A stretch of 64,000 nucleotides of DNA, taken from Hippophae tibetana. Its lineage: Eukaryota > Streptophyta > Magnoliopsida > Rosales > Elaeagnaceae. Under the pieces are notes generated by a model. It did no database searches. It was not told where the DNA came from and saw nothing but the letters and a program-made list of their open reading frames with translations. Below are positions 52,924 to 64,000 of this stretch, in pieces. Each line of letters opens with the position of its first letter. Positions within the stretch are counted from its first letter, which is position 1. The translations under genes and the position numbers were made by a program. The stretch spans positions 1,488,001 through 1,552,000 of the forward strand of contig JAZDXN010000030.1 in NCBI GenBank assembly GCA_037013495.1, written 5' to 3'.

Positions 52924-55900
52924 GGGATTACCCTTTGTGGTGTCGATACCCTAGACATGATCGTGCAATATCCAACAAAATTATGCACGTAATTGTAAAC
53001 TTATACAAATAACAGTAGATTATAATTTATACATACGTAATTTTGGTATCATATTATCAGCTAATAAATATTTTACATATTTTGTTAACATTTCTTTGAA
53101 GTCTTACTTTTATAATTAGGAATATGTCTAACAATTATACAAACATAAATACGGATTGCCAAAATTCATAAATTAACTCGATACAAAATTTCCTCGTTTG
53201 CATGCAAACATTCAAACAATAAATTTGTTTTCTATATAAGATCTCCAAATATAACTATATTATCTTCTACAAGTTCAATATGATGTGTTACCATTATTCT
53301 CCCTACAAACAGCTTCTATATATAGGTTAATATAACTGAAAATCATTTTTTTTGCCAACTAATTCAGAGTAAAATAAATTGTTTTAATGTAATTTTCTCT
53401 ACCAAATGTGTTATTTTGTTTTTCAATAATTAAAATATGTTAAAGTTATATAAAATAAATAAACTCACTTTTACTATTTTATAATAAATGTATTAAAAAT
53501 GTTATAAATAAATAAATAATACATAAATGTTTTCCTTTATTTGAAATAAATCATATTAAATAAAATCATATATAAGTAGATACTATAAATATATATATTA
53601 GATTGAATGAAATCATTATTTACCAATTAAAAAAACCTATTAGTGGTTGAAATATCATACATTCCACATGTATCTTAAAAGTAGGAGAAATTGGAAAACC
53701 AAGATTAAGAGACAAGGGGATTACCCTTTGTGGTGTCGATACCCTAGACATGATCGTGCAATATCCAACAAAATTATGCACGTAATTGTTAAACTTATAC
53801 AAATAACAGTAGATTATAATTTATACATACGTAATTTTGGGATCATATTATGAGCTAATAAATATTTTACATATTTTGTTAATATTTCTTTGAAGTCTTA
53901 CTTTTATAATTAGGAATATGTCTAACAATTCTACAAACATAAATAGGGATTGCCAAAATTCATAAATTATCTCGATACAAAAATTCCTCGTTTGCATGCA
54001 AACATTCAAACAATAAATTTGTTTTCTATATAAGATCTCCAAATATAACTATATTATCTTCTACAAGTTCAATATGATGTGTTACCATTATTCTCCCTAC
54101 AAACAGCTTCTATATATAGGTTAATATAACTAAAAATCATTTTTTTTGGCGACTAATTCAGAGTAAAATAAATTGGTATAATGTAATTTTCTCTACCAAA
54201 TGTCTTATTTTGTTTTCCAAAAATTAAAATATGTTAAAGTTATATAAAATAAATAAACTCACTTTTACTATTTTGTAATAAATGTATTAAAAATGTTATA
54301 AATAAATAAATAATACATAAATTTTTTCCTTTATGTGAAATAAATCATATTAAATAAAATCACATATAAGTAGATACTATAAATATATATATTAGATTGA
54401 ATGAAATCATTATTTACCAATTAAAAAAACCTATAAGTGGTTGAAATATCATACATTCCACATGTATCTTAAAAGTAGGAGAAATTGGAAAACCAAGATT
54501 AAGAGACAGGGGGATTACCCTTTGTGGTGTCGATACCCTAGACATAATCGTGCAATATCCAACAAAATTATGCACGTAATTGTTAAACTTATACAAATAA
54601 CAGTAGATTATAATTTATACATACGTAATTTTGGTATCATATTATGAGCAAATAAATATTTTACATATTTTGTTAACATTTATTGGAATTCTTACTTTTA
54701 TAATTAGGAATATGTCTAACAATTCTACAAACATAAATACGGATTGCTTAAATTCATAAATTATCTCGATCCAAAAATTCCTCGTTTGCATGCAAACATT
54801 CAAACAATAAATTTGTATTCTATATAAGATCTCCAAATATAACTATATTATCTTCTACAAGTTCAATATGATGTGTTACCATTATTCTCCCTACAAATAG
54901 CTTCTATATATAGGTTAATATAACTGAAAATCATTTTTGTGCCAACTAATTCAGAGTAAAATAAATTGGTTTAATGTAATTTTCTCTACCAAATGTCTTA
55001 TTTTGTTTTGCAAAAATTAAAATATGTTAAAGTTATATAAAATAAATAAACTCACTTTTACTATTTTGTAATAAATGTATTAAAAATGTTATAAATAAAT
55101 AAATAAAACATAAAGTGTTTCCTTTATGTGAAATAAATCATATTAAATAAAATCATATATAAGTAGATACTATAAATATATATATTAGATTGAATGAAAT
55201 CATTATTTACCAATTAAAAAAACCTATTAGTGGTTGAAATATCATACATTCCACATGTATCTTAAAAGTAGGAGAAATTGGAAAACCAAGATTAAGAGAC
55301 AGGGGGATTACCCGTTGTGGTGTCGATACCCTAGATATGATCGTGCAATATCCAACAAAATTATGCACATAATTGTTAAACTTATACAAATTACAGTAGA
55401 TTATAATTTATACATACGTAATTTTGGTATCATATTATGAGCTAATAAATATTTTACATATTTTGTTAATATTTTTTTGAAGTCTTACTTTTATAATTAA
55501 GAATATGTCTAACAATTATACAAACATAAATAGGGATTGCCAAAATTCATAAATTATCTCGATACAAAAATTCGTCGTTTGCATGCAAACATTCAAACAA
55601 TAAATTTGTATTGTATATAAGATCTACAAATATAACTATATTATCTTCTTCAAGTTCAATATGATGTGTTACCATTATTCTCCCTACAAACAGCATCTAT
55701 ATATAGGTTAATATAACTGAAAATCATTTTTTTTGCCAACTAATACAGAGTAAAATAAATTGTTTTAATGTAATTTTCTCTACCAAATGTCTTATTTTGT
55801 TTTGCAAAAATTAAAATATGTTAAAGTTATATAAAATAAATAAACTCACTTTTACTATTTTATAATAAATGTATTAAAAATGTTATAAATAAATAAATAA

Positions 55901-57447
55901 TACATAAAGTGTTTCCTTTATGTGAAATAAATCATATTAAATAAAATCATATATAAGTAGATACTATAAATATATATATATATATTAGATTTAATGAAAT
56001 CATTATTTATCAATTAAAAAAAGCTATTAGTGGTTGAAATATCATACATTCCACATGTATCTTAAAAGTAGGAGAAAATGGAAAACCAAGATTAAGAGAC
56101 AGGGGGATTACCCTTTGTGGTGTCGATACCCTAGACATGATCGTGCAATATCCAACAAAATTATGCACGTAATTGTTAAACTTATACAAATTACAGTAGA
56201 TTATAATTTATACATACGTAATTTTGGTATCATATTATCAGCTAATAAATATTTTACATATTTTGTTAATATTTCTTTGAAGTCTTACTTTTATAATTAG
56301 GAATATGTCTAACAATTCTACAAACATAAATACGACTTGCCAAAATTCATAAATTATCTCGATACAAAAATTCCTCGTTTGCATGCAAACATTCAAACAA
56401 TAAATTTGTATTGTATATAAGATCTACAAATATAACTATATTATCTTCTTCAAGTTTAATATGATGTGTTACCATTATTCTCCCTACAAACAGCTTCTAT
56501 ATATAGGTTAATATAACTGAAAATCATTTTTTTGCCAACTAATTCAGAGTAAAATAAATTGGTTTAATGTAATTTTCTCTACCAAATGTCTTATTTTGTT
56601 TTGCAAAAATTAAAATATGTTAAAGTTATATAAAATAAATAAACTCACTTTTACTATTTTGTAATAAATGTATTAAAAATGTTATAAATAAATAAATAAA
56701 ACATAAAGTGTTTCCTTTATGTGAAATAAATCATATTAAATAAAATCATATATAAGTAGATACTATAAATATATATATTAGATTGAATGAAATCATTATT
56801 TACCAATTAAAAAAACCTATTAGTGGTTGAAATATCATACATTCCACATGTATCTTAAAAGTAGGAGAAATTGGAAAACCAAGATTAAGAGACAGGGGGA
56901 TTACCCGTTGTGGTGTCGATACCCTAGATATGATCGTGCAATATCCAACAAAATTATGCACATAATTGTTAAACTTATACAAATTACAGTAGATTATAAT
57001 TTATACATACGTAATTTTGGTATCATATTATGAGCTAATAAATATTTTACAAATTTTGTTAATATTTTTTTGAAGTCTTACTTTTATAATTAAGAATATG
57101 TCTAACAATTATACAAACATAAATAGGGATTGCCAAAATTCATAAATTATCTCGATACAAAAATTCCTCGTTTGCATGCAAACATTCAAACAATAAATTT
57201 GTATTGTATATAAGATCTACAAATATAACTATATTATCTTCTTCAAGTTTAATATGATGTGTTACCATTATTCTCCCTACAAACAGCTTCTATATATAGG
57301 TTAATATAACTGAAAATCATTTTTTTGCCAACTAATTCAGAGTAAAATAAATTGGTTTAATGTAATTTTCTCTACCAAATGTCTTATTTTGTTTTGCAAA
57401 AATTAAAATATGTTAAAGTTATATAAAATAAATAAACTCACTTTTAC
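52924..57447 (-). repeat. Mixed monomers, including a partial 1,593-bp dimer repeat
   Basis: Monomer ends are 53474, 54268, 55061, 55855, 56654 and 57447. Units 55062-55855 and 56655-57447 share acccgttgtgg, ccctagatatg, tgcacataattg and aatatttttttgaag. This indicates a dimer of about 1,593 bp, lengthened by an expanded TA run in the intervening 799-bp monomer. That monomer (55856-56654) shares agaaaatggaaaacc with those at 46.5 and 50.5 kb. The 54269-55061 unit carries the ctcgatccaaaaattcc marker and lost part of its T tract (tcatttttgtgcc). Confidence 0.78.
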
Positions 57448-60400
57448 TATTTTGTAATAAATGTATTAAAAATGTTATAAATGAATAAATAATACATAAA
57501 GTTTTTCCTTTATGTGAAATAAATCATATTAAATAAAATCACATATAAGTAGATACTATAAATATATATATTAGATTGAATGAAATCATTATTTACCAAT
57601 TAAAAAAACCTATTAGTGGTTGAAATATCATACATTCCACATGTATCTTAAAAGTAGGAGAAATTGGAAAACCAAGATTAAGAGACAGGGGGATTACCCT
57701 TTGTGGTGTCGATACCCTAGACATGATCGTGCAATATCCAACAAAATTATGCACGTAATTGTTAAACTTATACAAATAACAGTAGATTATAATTTATACA
57801 TACGTAATTTTGGTATCATATTATGAGCAAATAAATATTTTACATATTTTGTTAACATTTATTGGAATTCTTACTTTTATAATTAGGAATATGTCTAACA
57901 ATTCTACAAACATAAATACGGATTGCCAAAATTCATAAATTATCTCGATCCAAAAATTCCTCGTTTGCATGCAAACATTCAAACAATAAATTTGTATTCG
58001 ATATAAGATCTCCAAATATAACTATATTATCTTCTACAAGTTCAATATGATGTGTTACCATTATTCTCCCTACAAATAACTTCTATATATAGGTTAATAT
58101 AACTGAAAATCATTTTTTTGCCAACTAATTCAGAGTAAAATAAATTGGTTTAATGTAATTTTCTCTACCAAATGTGTTATTTTGTTTTGCAAAAATTAAA
58201 ATATGTTAAAGTTATATAAAATAAATAAACTCACTTTTACTATTTTATAATAAATGTATTAAAAATGTTATAAATAAATAAATAATACATAAATGTTTTC
58301 CTTTATTTGAAATAAATAATATTAAATAAAATCATACATAAGTAGATACTATAAATATATATATTAGATTGAATGAAATCATTATTTACCAATTAAAAAA
58401 ACCAATTAGTGGTTGAAATATCATACATTCTACGTGTATCTTAAAAGTAGGAGAAATTGGAGAACCAAGATTAAGAGACAAGGGGATTACCCTTTGTGGT
58501 GTCGATACCCTAGACATGATCGTGCAATATCCAACAAAATTATGCACGTAATTGTTAAACTTATACAAATAACAGTAGATTATAATTTATACATACGTAA
58601 TTTTGGTATCATATTATGAGCTAATAAATATTTTACATATTTTGTTAATATTTCTTTGAAGTCTTACTTTTATAATTAGGAATATGTCTAACAATTATAC
58701 AAACATAAATACGGATTGCCAAAATTCATAAATTATCTCGATACAAAAATTCCTCGTTCGCATGCAAACATTCAAACAATAAATTTGTATTGTATATAAG
58801 ATCTACAAATATAACTATATTATCTTCTTCAAGTTCAATATGATGTGTTACCACTATTCTCCCTACAAACAGCTTCTATATATAGGTTAATATAAATGAA
58901 AATCATTTTTTTTGCCAACTAATTCAGTGTAAAATAAATTGTTTTAATGTAATTTTCTCTACCAAATGTCTTATTTTGTTTTGCAAAAATTAAAATATGT
59001 TAAAGTTATATAAAATAAATAAACTCACTTTTACTATTTTGTAATAAATGTATTAAAAATGTTATAAATAAATAAATAAAACATAAAGTGTTTATTTTAT
59101 GTGAAATAAATCATATTAAATAAAATCATATATAAGTAGATACTATAAATATATATATTAGATTGAATGAAATCATTATTTACCAATTAAAAAAACCTAT
59201 TAGTGGTTGAAATATCATACATTCCACATGTATCTTAAAAGTAGGAGAAATTGGAAAACCAAGATTAAGAGACAGGGGGATTACCCTTTGTGGTGTCGAT
59301 ACCCTAGACATGATCGTGCAATATCCAACAAAATTATGCACATAATTGTTAAACTTATACAAATTACAGTAGATTATAATTTATACATACGTAATTTTGG
59401 TATCATATTATGAGCAAATAAATATTTTACATATTTTGTTAACATTTATTGGAATTCTTACTTTTATAATTAGGAATATGTCTAACAATTCTACAAACAT
59501 AAATACGGATTGCCAAAATTCATAAATTATCTCGATCCAAAAATTCCTCGTTTGCATGCAAACATTCAAACAATAAATTTGTATTCTATATAAGATCTCC
59601 AAATATAACTATATTATCTTCTACAAGTTCAATATGATGTGTTACCATTATTCTCCCTACAAATAGCTTCTATATATAGGTTAATATAACTGAAAATCAT
59701 TTTTTTGCCAACTAATTCAGAGTAAAATAAATTGGTTTAATGTAATTTTCTCTACCAAATGTGTTATTTTGTTTTGCAAAAATTAAAATATGTTAAAGTT
59801 ATATAAAATAAATAAACTCACTTTTACTATTTTATAATAAATGTATTAAAAATGTTATAAATAAATAAATAATACATAAATGTTTTCCTTTATTTGAAAT
59901 AAATAATATTAAATAAAATCATACATAAGTAGATACTATAAATATATATATTAGATTGAATGAAATCATTATTTACCAATTAAAACAACCAATTAGTGGT
60001 TGAAATATCATACATTCTACATGTATCTTAAAAGTAGGAGAAATTGGAAAACCAAGATTAAGAGACAAGGGGATTACCCGTTGTGGTGTCGATACCCTAG
60101 ACATGATCGTGCAATATCCAACAAAATTATGCACGTAATTGTTAAACTTATAAAAATAACAGTAGATTATAATTTATACATACGTAATTTTGGTATCATA
60201 TTATGAGCTAATAAATATTTTACATATTTTGTTAATATTTCTTTGAAGTCTTACTTTTATAATTAGGAATATGTCTAACAATTCTACAAACATAAATAGG
60301 GATTGCCAAAATTAATAAATTATCTCGATACAAAAATTCCTCGTTTGCATGCAAACATTCAAACAATAAATTTGTATTGTATATAAGATCTACAAATATA

Positions 60401-61414
60401 ACTATATTATCTTCTTCAAGTTCAATATGATGTGTTACCATTATTCTCCCTACAAACAGCTTCTATATATAGGTTAATATAACTGAAAATCATTTTTTTG
60501 CCAACTAATTCAGAGTAAAATAAATTGTTTTAATGTAATTTTCTCTACCAAATGTCTTATTTTGTTTTGCAAAAATTAAAATATGTTAAAGTTATATAAA
60601 ATAAATAAACTCACTTTTACTATTTTATAATAAATGTATTAAAAATGTTATAAATAAATAAATAATACATAAAGTGTTTCCTTTATGTGAAATAAATCAT
60701 ATTAAATAAAATCATATATAAGTAGATACTATAAATATATATATTAGATTTAATGAAATCATTATTTATCAATTAAAAAAAGCTATTAGTGGTTGAAATA
60801 TCATACATTCTACATGTATCTTAAAAGTAGGAGAAAATGGAAAACCAAGATTAAGAGACAGGGGGATTACCGTTTGTGGTGTCGATAGCCTAGACATGAT
60901 CGTGCAATATCCAACAAAATTATGCACGTAATTGTTAAACTTATACAAATAAGAGTAGATTATAATTTATACATACGTAATTTTGGTATCATATTATGAG
61001 CTAATAAATATTTTACATATTTTGTTAATATTTCTTTGAAGTCTTACTTTTATAATTAGGAATATGTCTATCAATTATACAAACATAAATACGGATTGCC
61101 AAAATTCATAAATTAACTCGATACAAAAATTCCTTGTTTGCATGCAAACATTCAAACAATAAATTTGTATTGTATATAAGATCTACAAATATAACTATAT
61201 TATCTTCTTCATGTTCAATAGATGTATTACCATAATTCTCCCTACAAACTACTTCTATATATAGGTTAATATAACTGAAAATCATTTTTTTTTGCCGACT
61301 AATTTAGAGTAAAATAAATTGATTTAATGTAATTTTATCTACCAAATGTCTTATTTTGTTTTGAAAAAATTAAACTATGTTAAAGTTATATAAAATAAAT
61401 AAACTCACTTTTAC
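57448..61414 (-). repeat. Dimer-like pair repeated at ~1,587 bp, then mixed copies
   Basis: Units 57448-58240 and 59035-59827 share ctcgatccaaaaattcc, atgagcaaataaat and ctacaaata[a/g]cttc. Units 58241-59034 and 59828-60620 begin after a shared aataatattaaata / catacataagtag stretch at 58313 and 59900 and share aaccaattagtgg. The order is therefore P Q P Q. Unit 60621-61414 shares gagaaaatggaaaacc and carries gtcgatagcctag, a private change in the core. Confidence 0.78.
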
Positions 61415-64000
61415 TATTTTTAATAAATGTATTAAATATGTTATAAATAAATAAATAATACATAAAGTTTTTCCTTTATTTGAAATAAATCATATTAAAT
61501 AAAATCATATATAAGTAGATACTATAAATATATATATTAGATTGAATGAAATCATTATTTACCAATTAAAAAAAGCTATTAGTGGTTGCAATATCATACA
61601 TTCCACATGTATCTTAAAAGTAGGAGAAATTGGAAAACCAAGATTAAGAGACAAGGGGATTACCCTTTGTGGTGTCAATACCCTAGACATGATCGTGCAA
61701 TATCCAACAAAATTATGGACGTAATTGTAAACTTATGCAAATAAGAGTAGATTATAATTTATACATACGTAATTTTGGTATCATATTATGAGCTAATAAA
61801 TATTTTACATATTTTGTTAACATTTCTTTGAAGTCTTACTTTTATAATTAGGAATATGTCTAACAATTCTACAAACATAAATAGGGATTGCCAAAATTCA
61901 TAAATTATCTCGATACAAAAATTCCTCGTTTGCATGCAAACATTCAAACAATAAATTTGTATTGTATATAAGATCTACAAATATAACTATATTATCTTCT
62001 TCAAGTTCAATATGATGTGTTACCATTATTCTCCCTACAAACAGGTTCTATATATAGGTTAATATAACTAAAAATCATTTTTTTGGCGACTAATTCAGAG
62101 TAAAATAAATTGTTTTAATGTAATTTTCTCTACCAAATGTCTTATTTTGTTTTGCAAAAATTAAAATATGTTAAAGTTATATAAAATAAATAAACTCACT
62201 TTTACTATTTTGTAATAAATGTATTAAAAATGTTATAAATAAATAAATAAAACATAAAGTGTTTCCTTTATGTGAAATAAATCATATTAAATAAAATCAT
62301 ATATAAGTACATACTATAAATATATATATTAGATTGAATGAAATCATTATTTACCAATTAAAAAAAGCTATTAGTGGTTGAAATATCATACATTCCACAT
62401 GTATCTTAAAAGTAGGAGAAATTGGAAAACCAAGATTAAGAGACAGGGGGATTACCCTTTGTGGTGTCGATACCCTAGACATGATCGTGCAATATCCAAC
62501 AAAATTATGCACATAATTGTTAAACTTATACAAATTACAGTAGATTATAATTTATACATACGTAATTTTGGTATCATATTATGAGCTAATAAATATTTTA
62601 CATATTTTGTTAATATTTTTTGAAGTCTTACTTTTATAATTAAGAATATGTCTAACAATTATACAAACATAAATAGGGATTTCCAAAATTCATAAATTAT
62701 CTCGATACAAAAATTCCTCGTTTGCATGCAAACATTCAAACAATAAATTTGTATTGTATATAAGATCTACAAATATAGCTATATTATCTTCTTCAAGTTC
62801 AATATGATGTGTTACCATTATTCTCCCTACAAACAGCTTCTATATATAGGTTAATATAACTGAAAATCATTTTTTTGCCAACTAATTCAGAGTAAAATAA
62901 ATTGGTTTAATGTAATTTTCTCTACCAAATGTCTTATTTTGTTTTGCAAAAATTAAAATATGTTAAAGTTATATAAAATAAATAAACTCACTTTTACTAT
63001 TTTATAATAAATGTATTAAAAATGTTATAAATAAATAAATAAAACATAAATGTTTTCCTTTATTTGAAATAAATCATATTAAATAAAATCATATATAAGT
63101 AGATACTATAAATATATATATATTAGATTGAATGAAATCATTATTTACCAATTAAAAAAACCTATTAGTGGTTGAAATATCATACATTCTACATGTATCT
63201 TAAAAATAGGAGAAATTGGAAAACCAAGATTAAGAGACAAGGGGATTACCCTTTGTGGTGTCGATACCCTAGACATGATCGTGCAATATCCAACAAAATT
63301 ATGCACGTAATTGTTAAACTTATACAAATAACAGTAGATTATAATTTATACATACGTAATTTTGGTATCATATTATGAGCTAATAAATATTTTACATATT
63401 TTGTTAATATTTCTTTGAAGTCTTACTTTTATAATTAGGAATATGTCTATCAATTATACAAACATAAATACGGATTGCCAAAATTCATAAATTAACTCGA
63501 TACAAAAATTCCTCGTTTGCATGCAAACATTCAAACAATAAATTTGTATTGTATATAAGATCTACAAATATAACTATATTATCTTCTTCATGTTCAATAT
63601 GATGTATTACCATAATTCTCCCTACAAACTATTTCTATATATAGGTTAATATAACTGAAAATCATTTTTTTTTGCCGACTAATTTAGAGTAAAATAAATT
63701 GATTTAATGTAATTTTCACTACCAAATGTCTTATTTTGTTTTGAAAAAATTAAACTATGTTATAGTTATATAAAATAAATAAACTCACTTTTACTATTTT
63801 ATAATAAATGTATTAAATATGTTATAAATAAATAAATAATACATAAAGTTTTTCCTTTATTTGAAATAAATCATAATAAATAAAATTATATATCAGTAGA
63901 TACTATAAATATATATATTAGATTTAATGAAATCATTATTTACTAATTGAAAAAACCTATTAGTGGTTGAAATATCATACATTCCACAAGTATCTTAAAA
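61415..64000 (-). repeat. Last inverted monomers of the window; the array continues past the edge
   Basis: Complete units end at 62205, 62997 and 63794, and 63795-64000 is partial. Around 61300 and 63690 two copies share taatttagagtaaaat, attgatttaatg and gaaaaaattaaactatg with the copies at 47.8 and 51.8 kb. All four have acta[c/t]ttctatatatagg, the form typical of the forward arm. The unit near 61735 has acttatgcaaataagag. No flank of unique DNA is reached. Confidence 0.85.

Larger units (their letters stand above)
32971..64000 (-). repeat. Inverted satellite array, same monomer on the minus strand, 38 complete copies plus two partial
   Basis: The same monomer continues in reverse complement. 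Phased at the last C of ctcacttttaC, minus-strand monomers begin (highest coordinate) at 33650 (partial), 34445, 35234, 36029, 36818, 37613, 38402, 39196, 39989, 40784, 41573, 42368, 43160, 43954, 44748, 45542, 46336, 47131, 47926, 48715, 49509, 50303, 51098, 51892, 52681, 53474, 54268, 55061, 55855, 56654, 57447, 58240, 59034, 59827, 60620, 61414, 62205, 62997 and 63794. The remaining 63795-64000 is a partial copy. Lengths are 789-799 bp. Many 789-bp units lack one AAAT in a short tandem run and one T in a T-doublet. Most copies here carry the form agctgtttgtag next to the TATA-like palindrome, whereas most forward copies carry agtagtttgtag. The two arms are therefore enriched for different subfamilies. 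Confidence 0.98.

Noticed and set aside
1..64000. CRISPR array
   Set aside because: The repeated unit is ~793 bp with no short repeat/unique spacer alternation. All sequence between motifs is itself repeated.
1..64000. Ribosomal DNA spacer or histone-type gene cluster
   Set aside because: No rRNA or histone sequence occurs anywhere, and each monomer is too short and too rich in stops to hold such genes.

Overview
The whole 64 kb window is one satellite DNA array. I found no gene, RNA gene, transposon or other unique sequence. It is built from a single monomer of about 793-794 bp (seen range about 789-799), roughly three-quarters A+T by eye. I count about 79 complete copies and three partial ones. 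This points to a eukaryotic nuclear genome, most likely pericentromeric, centromeric or other constitutive heterochromatin. I do not recognise the monomer and cannot name the species. Both window ends lie inside the array, so it extends further on each side.

Layout: positions 1-32970 hold 41 complete monomers and one truncated monomer, all in the same direction (called forward here). At 32968-32970 the array flips. Positions 32971-64000 hold a truncated monomer, 38 complete monomers and a partial one, all in reverse complement. The switch is a clean breakpoint with 3 bp of shared sequence and no inserted DNA. The two flanking arms are not mirror copies of each other. They carry different monomer subtypes, which argues against a simple read fold-back artefact.

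The copies are arranged in local higher-order repeats. Left to right these are: a four-monomer pattern (about 3.17 kb) with one monomer missing from one cycle (1-9525); a dimer repeated twice (12700-15872); a second four-monomer unit (18251-21425, 24602-27777, 27778-30159); an adjacent doublet of nearly identical monomers (30160-31747); a 1,584-bp dimer repeated three times (34446 to about 39060) with a fourth copy at 40785-42368; a displaced 6,339-bp duplication (from 33000 and from 39339); a five-monomer 3,967-bp tandem duplication (44990-52923); and displaced sister blocks about 15 kb apart. This mosaic is what repeated unequal exchange and gene conversion are expected to leave.

Inside each monomer the most constant elements are a 14-bp perfect palindrome centred on GCATGC, a 10-bp TATA-like palindrome, and a less AT-rich core of about 135 bp that contains a short dyad. 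Short open frames of 60-88 codons recur on both strands only because the monomer recurs. I do not call any of them as genes. There is no operon or pathway here. The content of interest is array architecture, the inversion, and candidate protein-binding motifs in the monomer.
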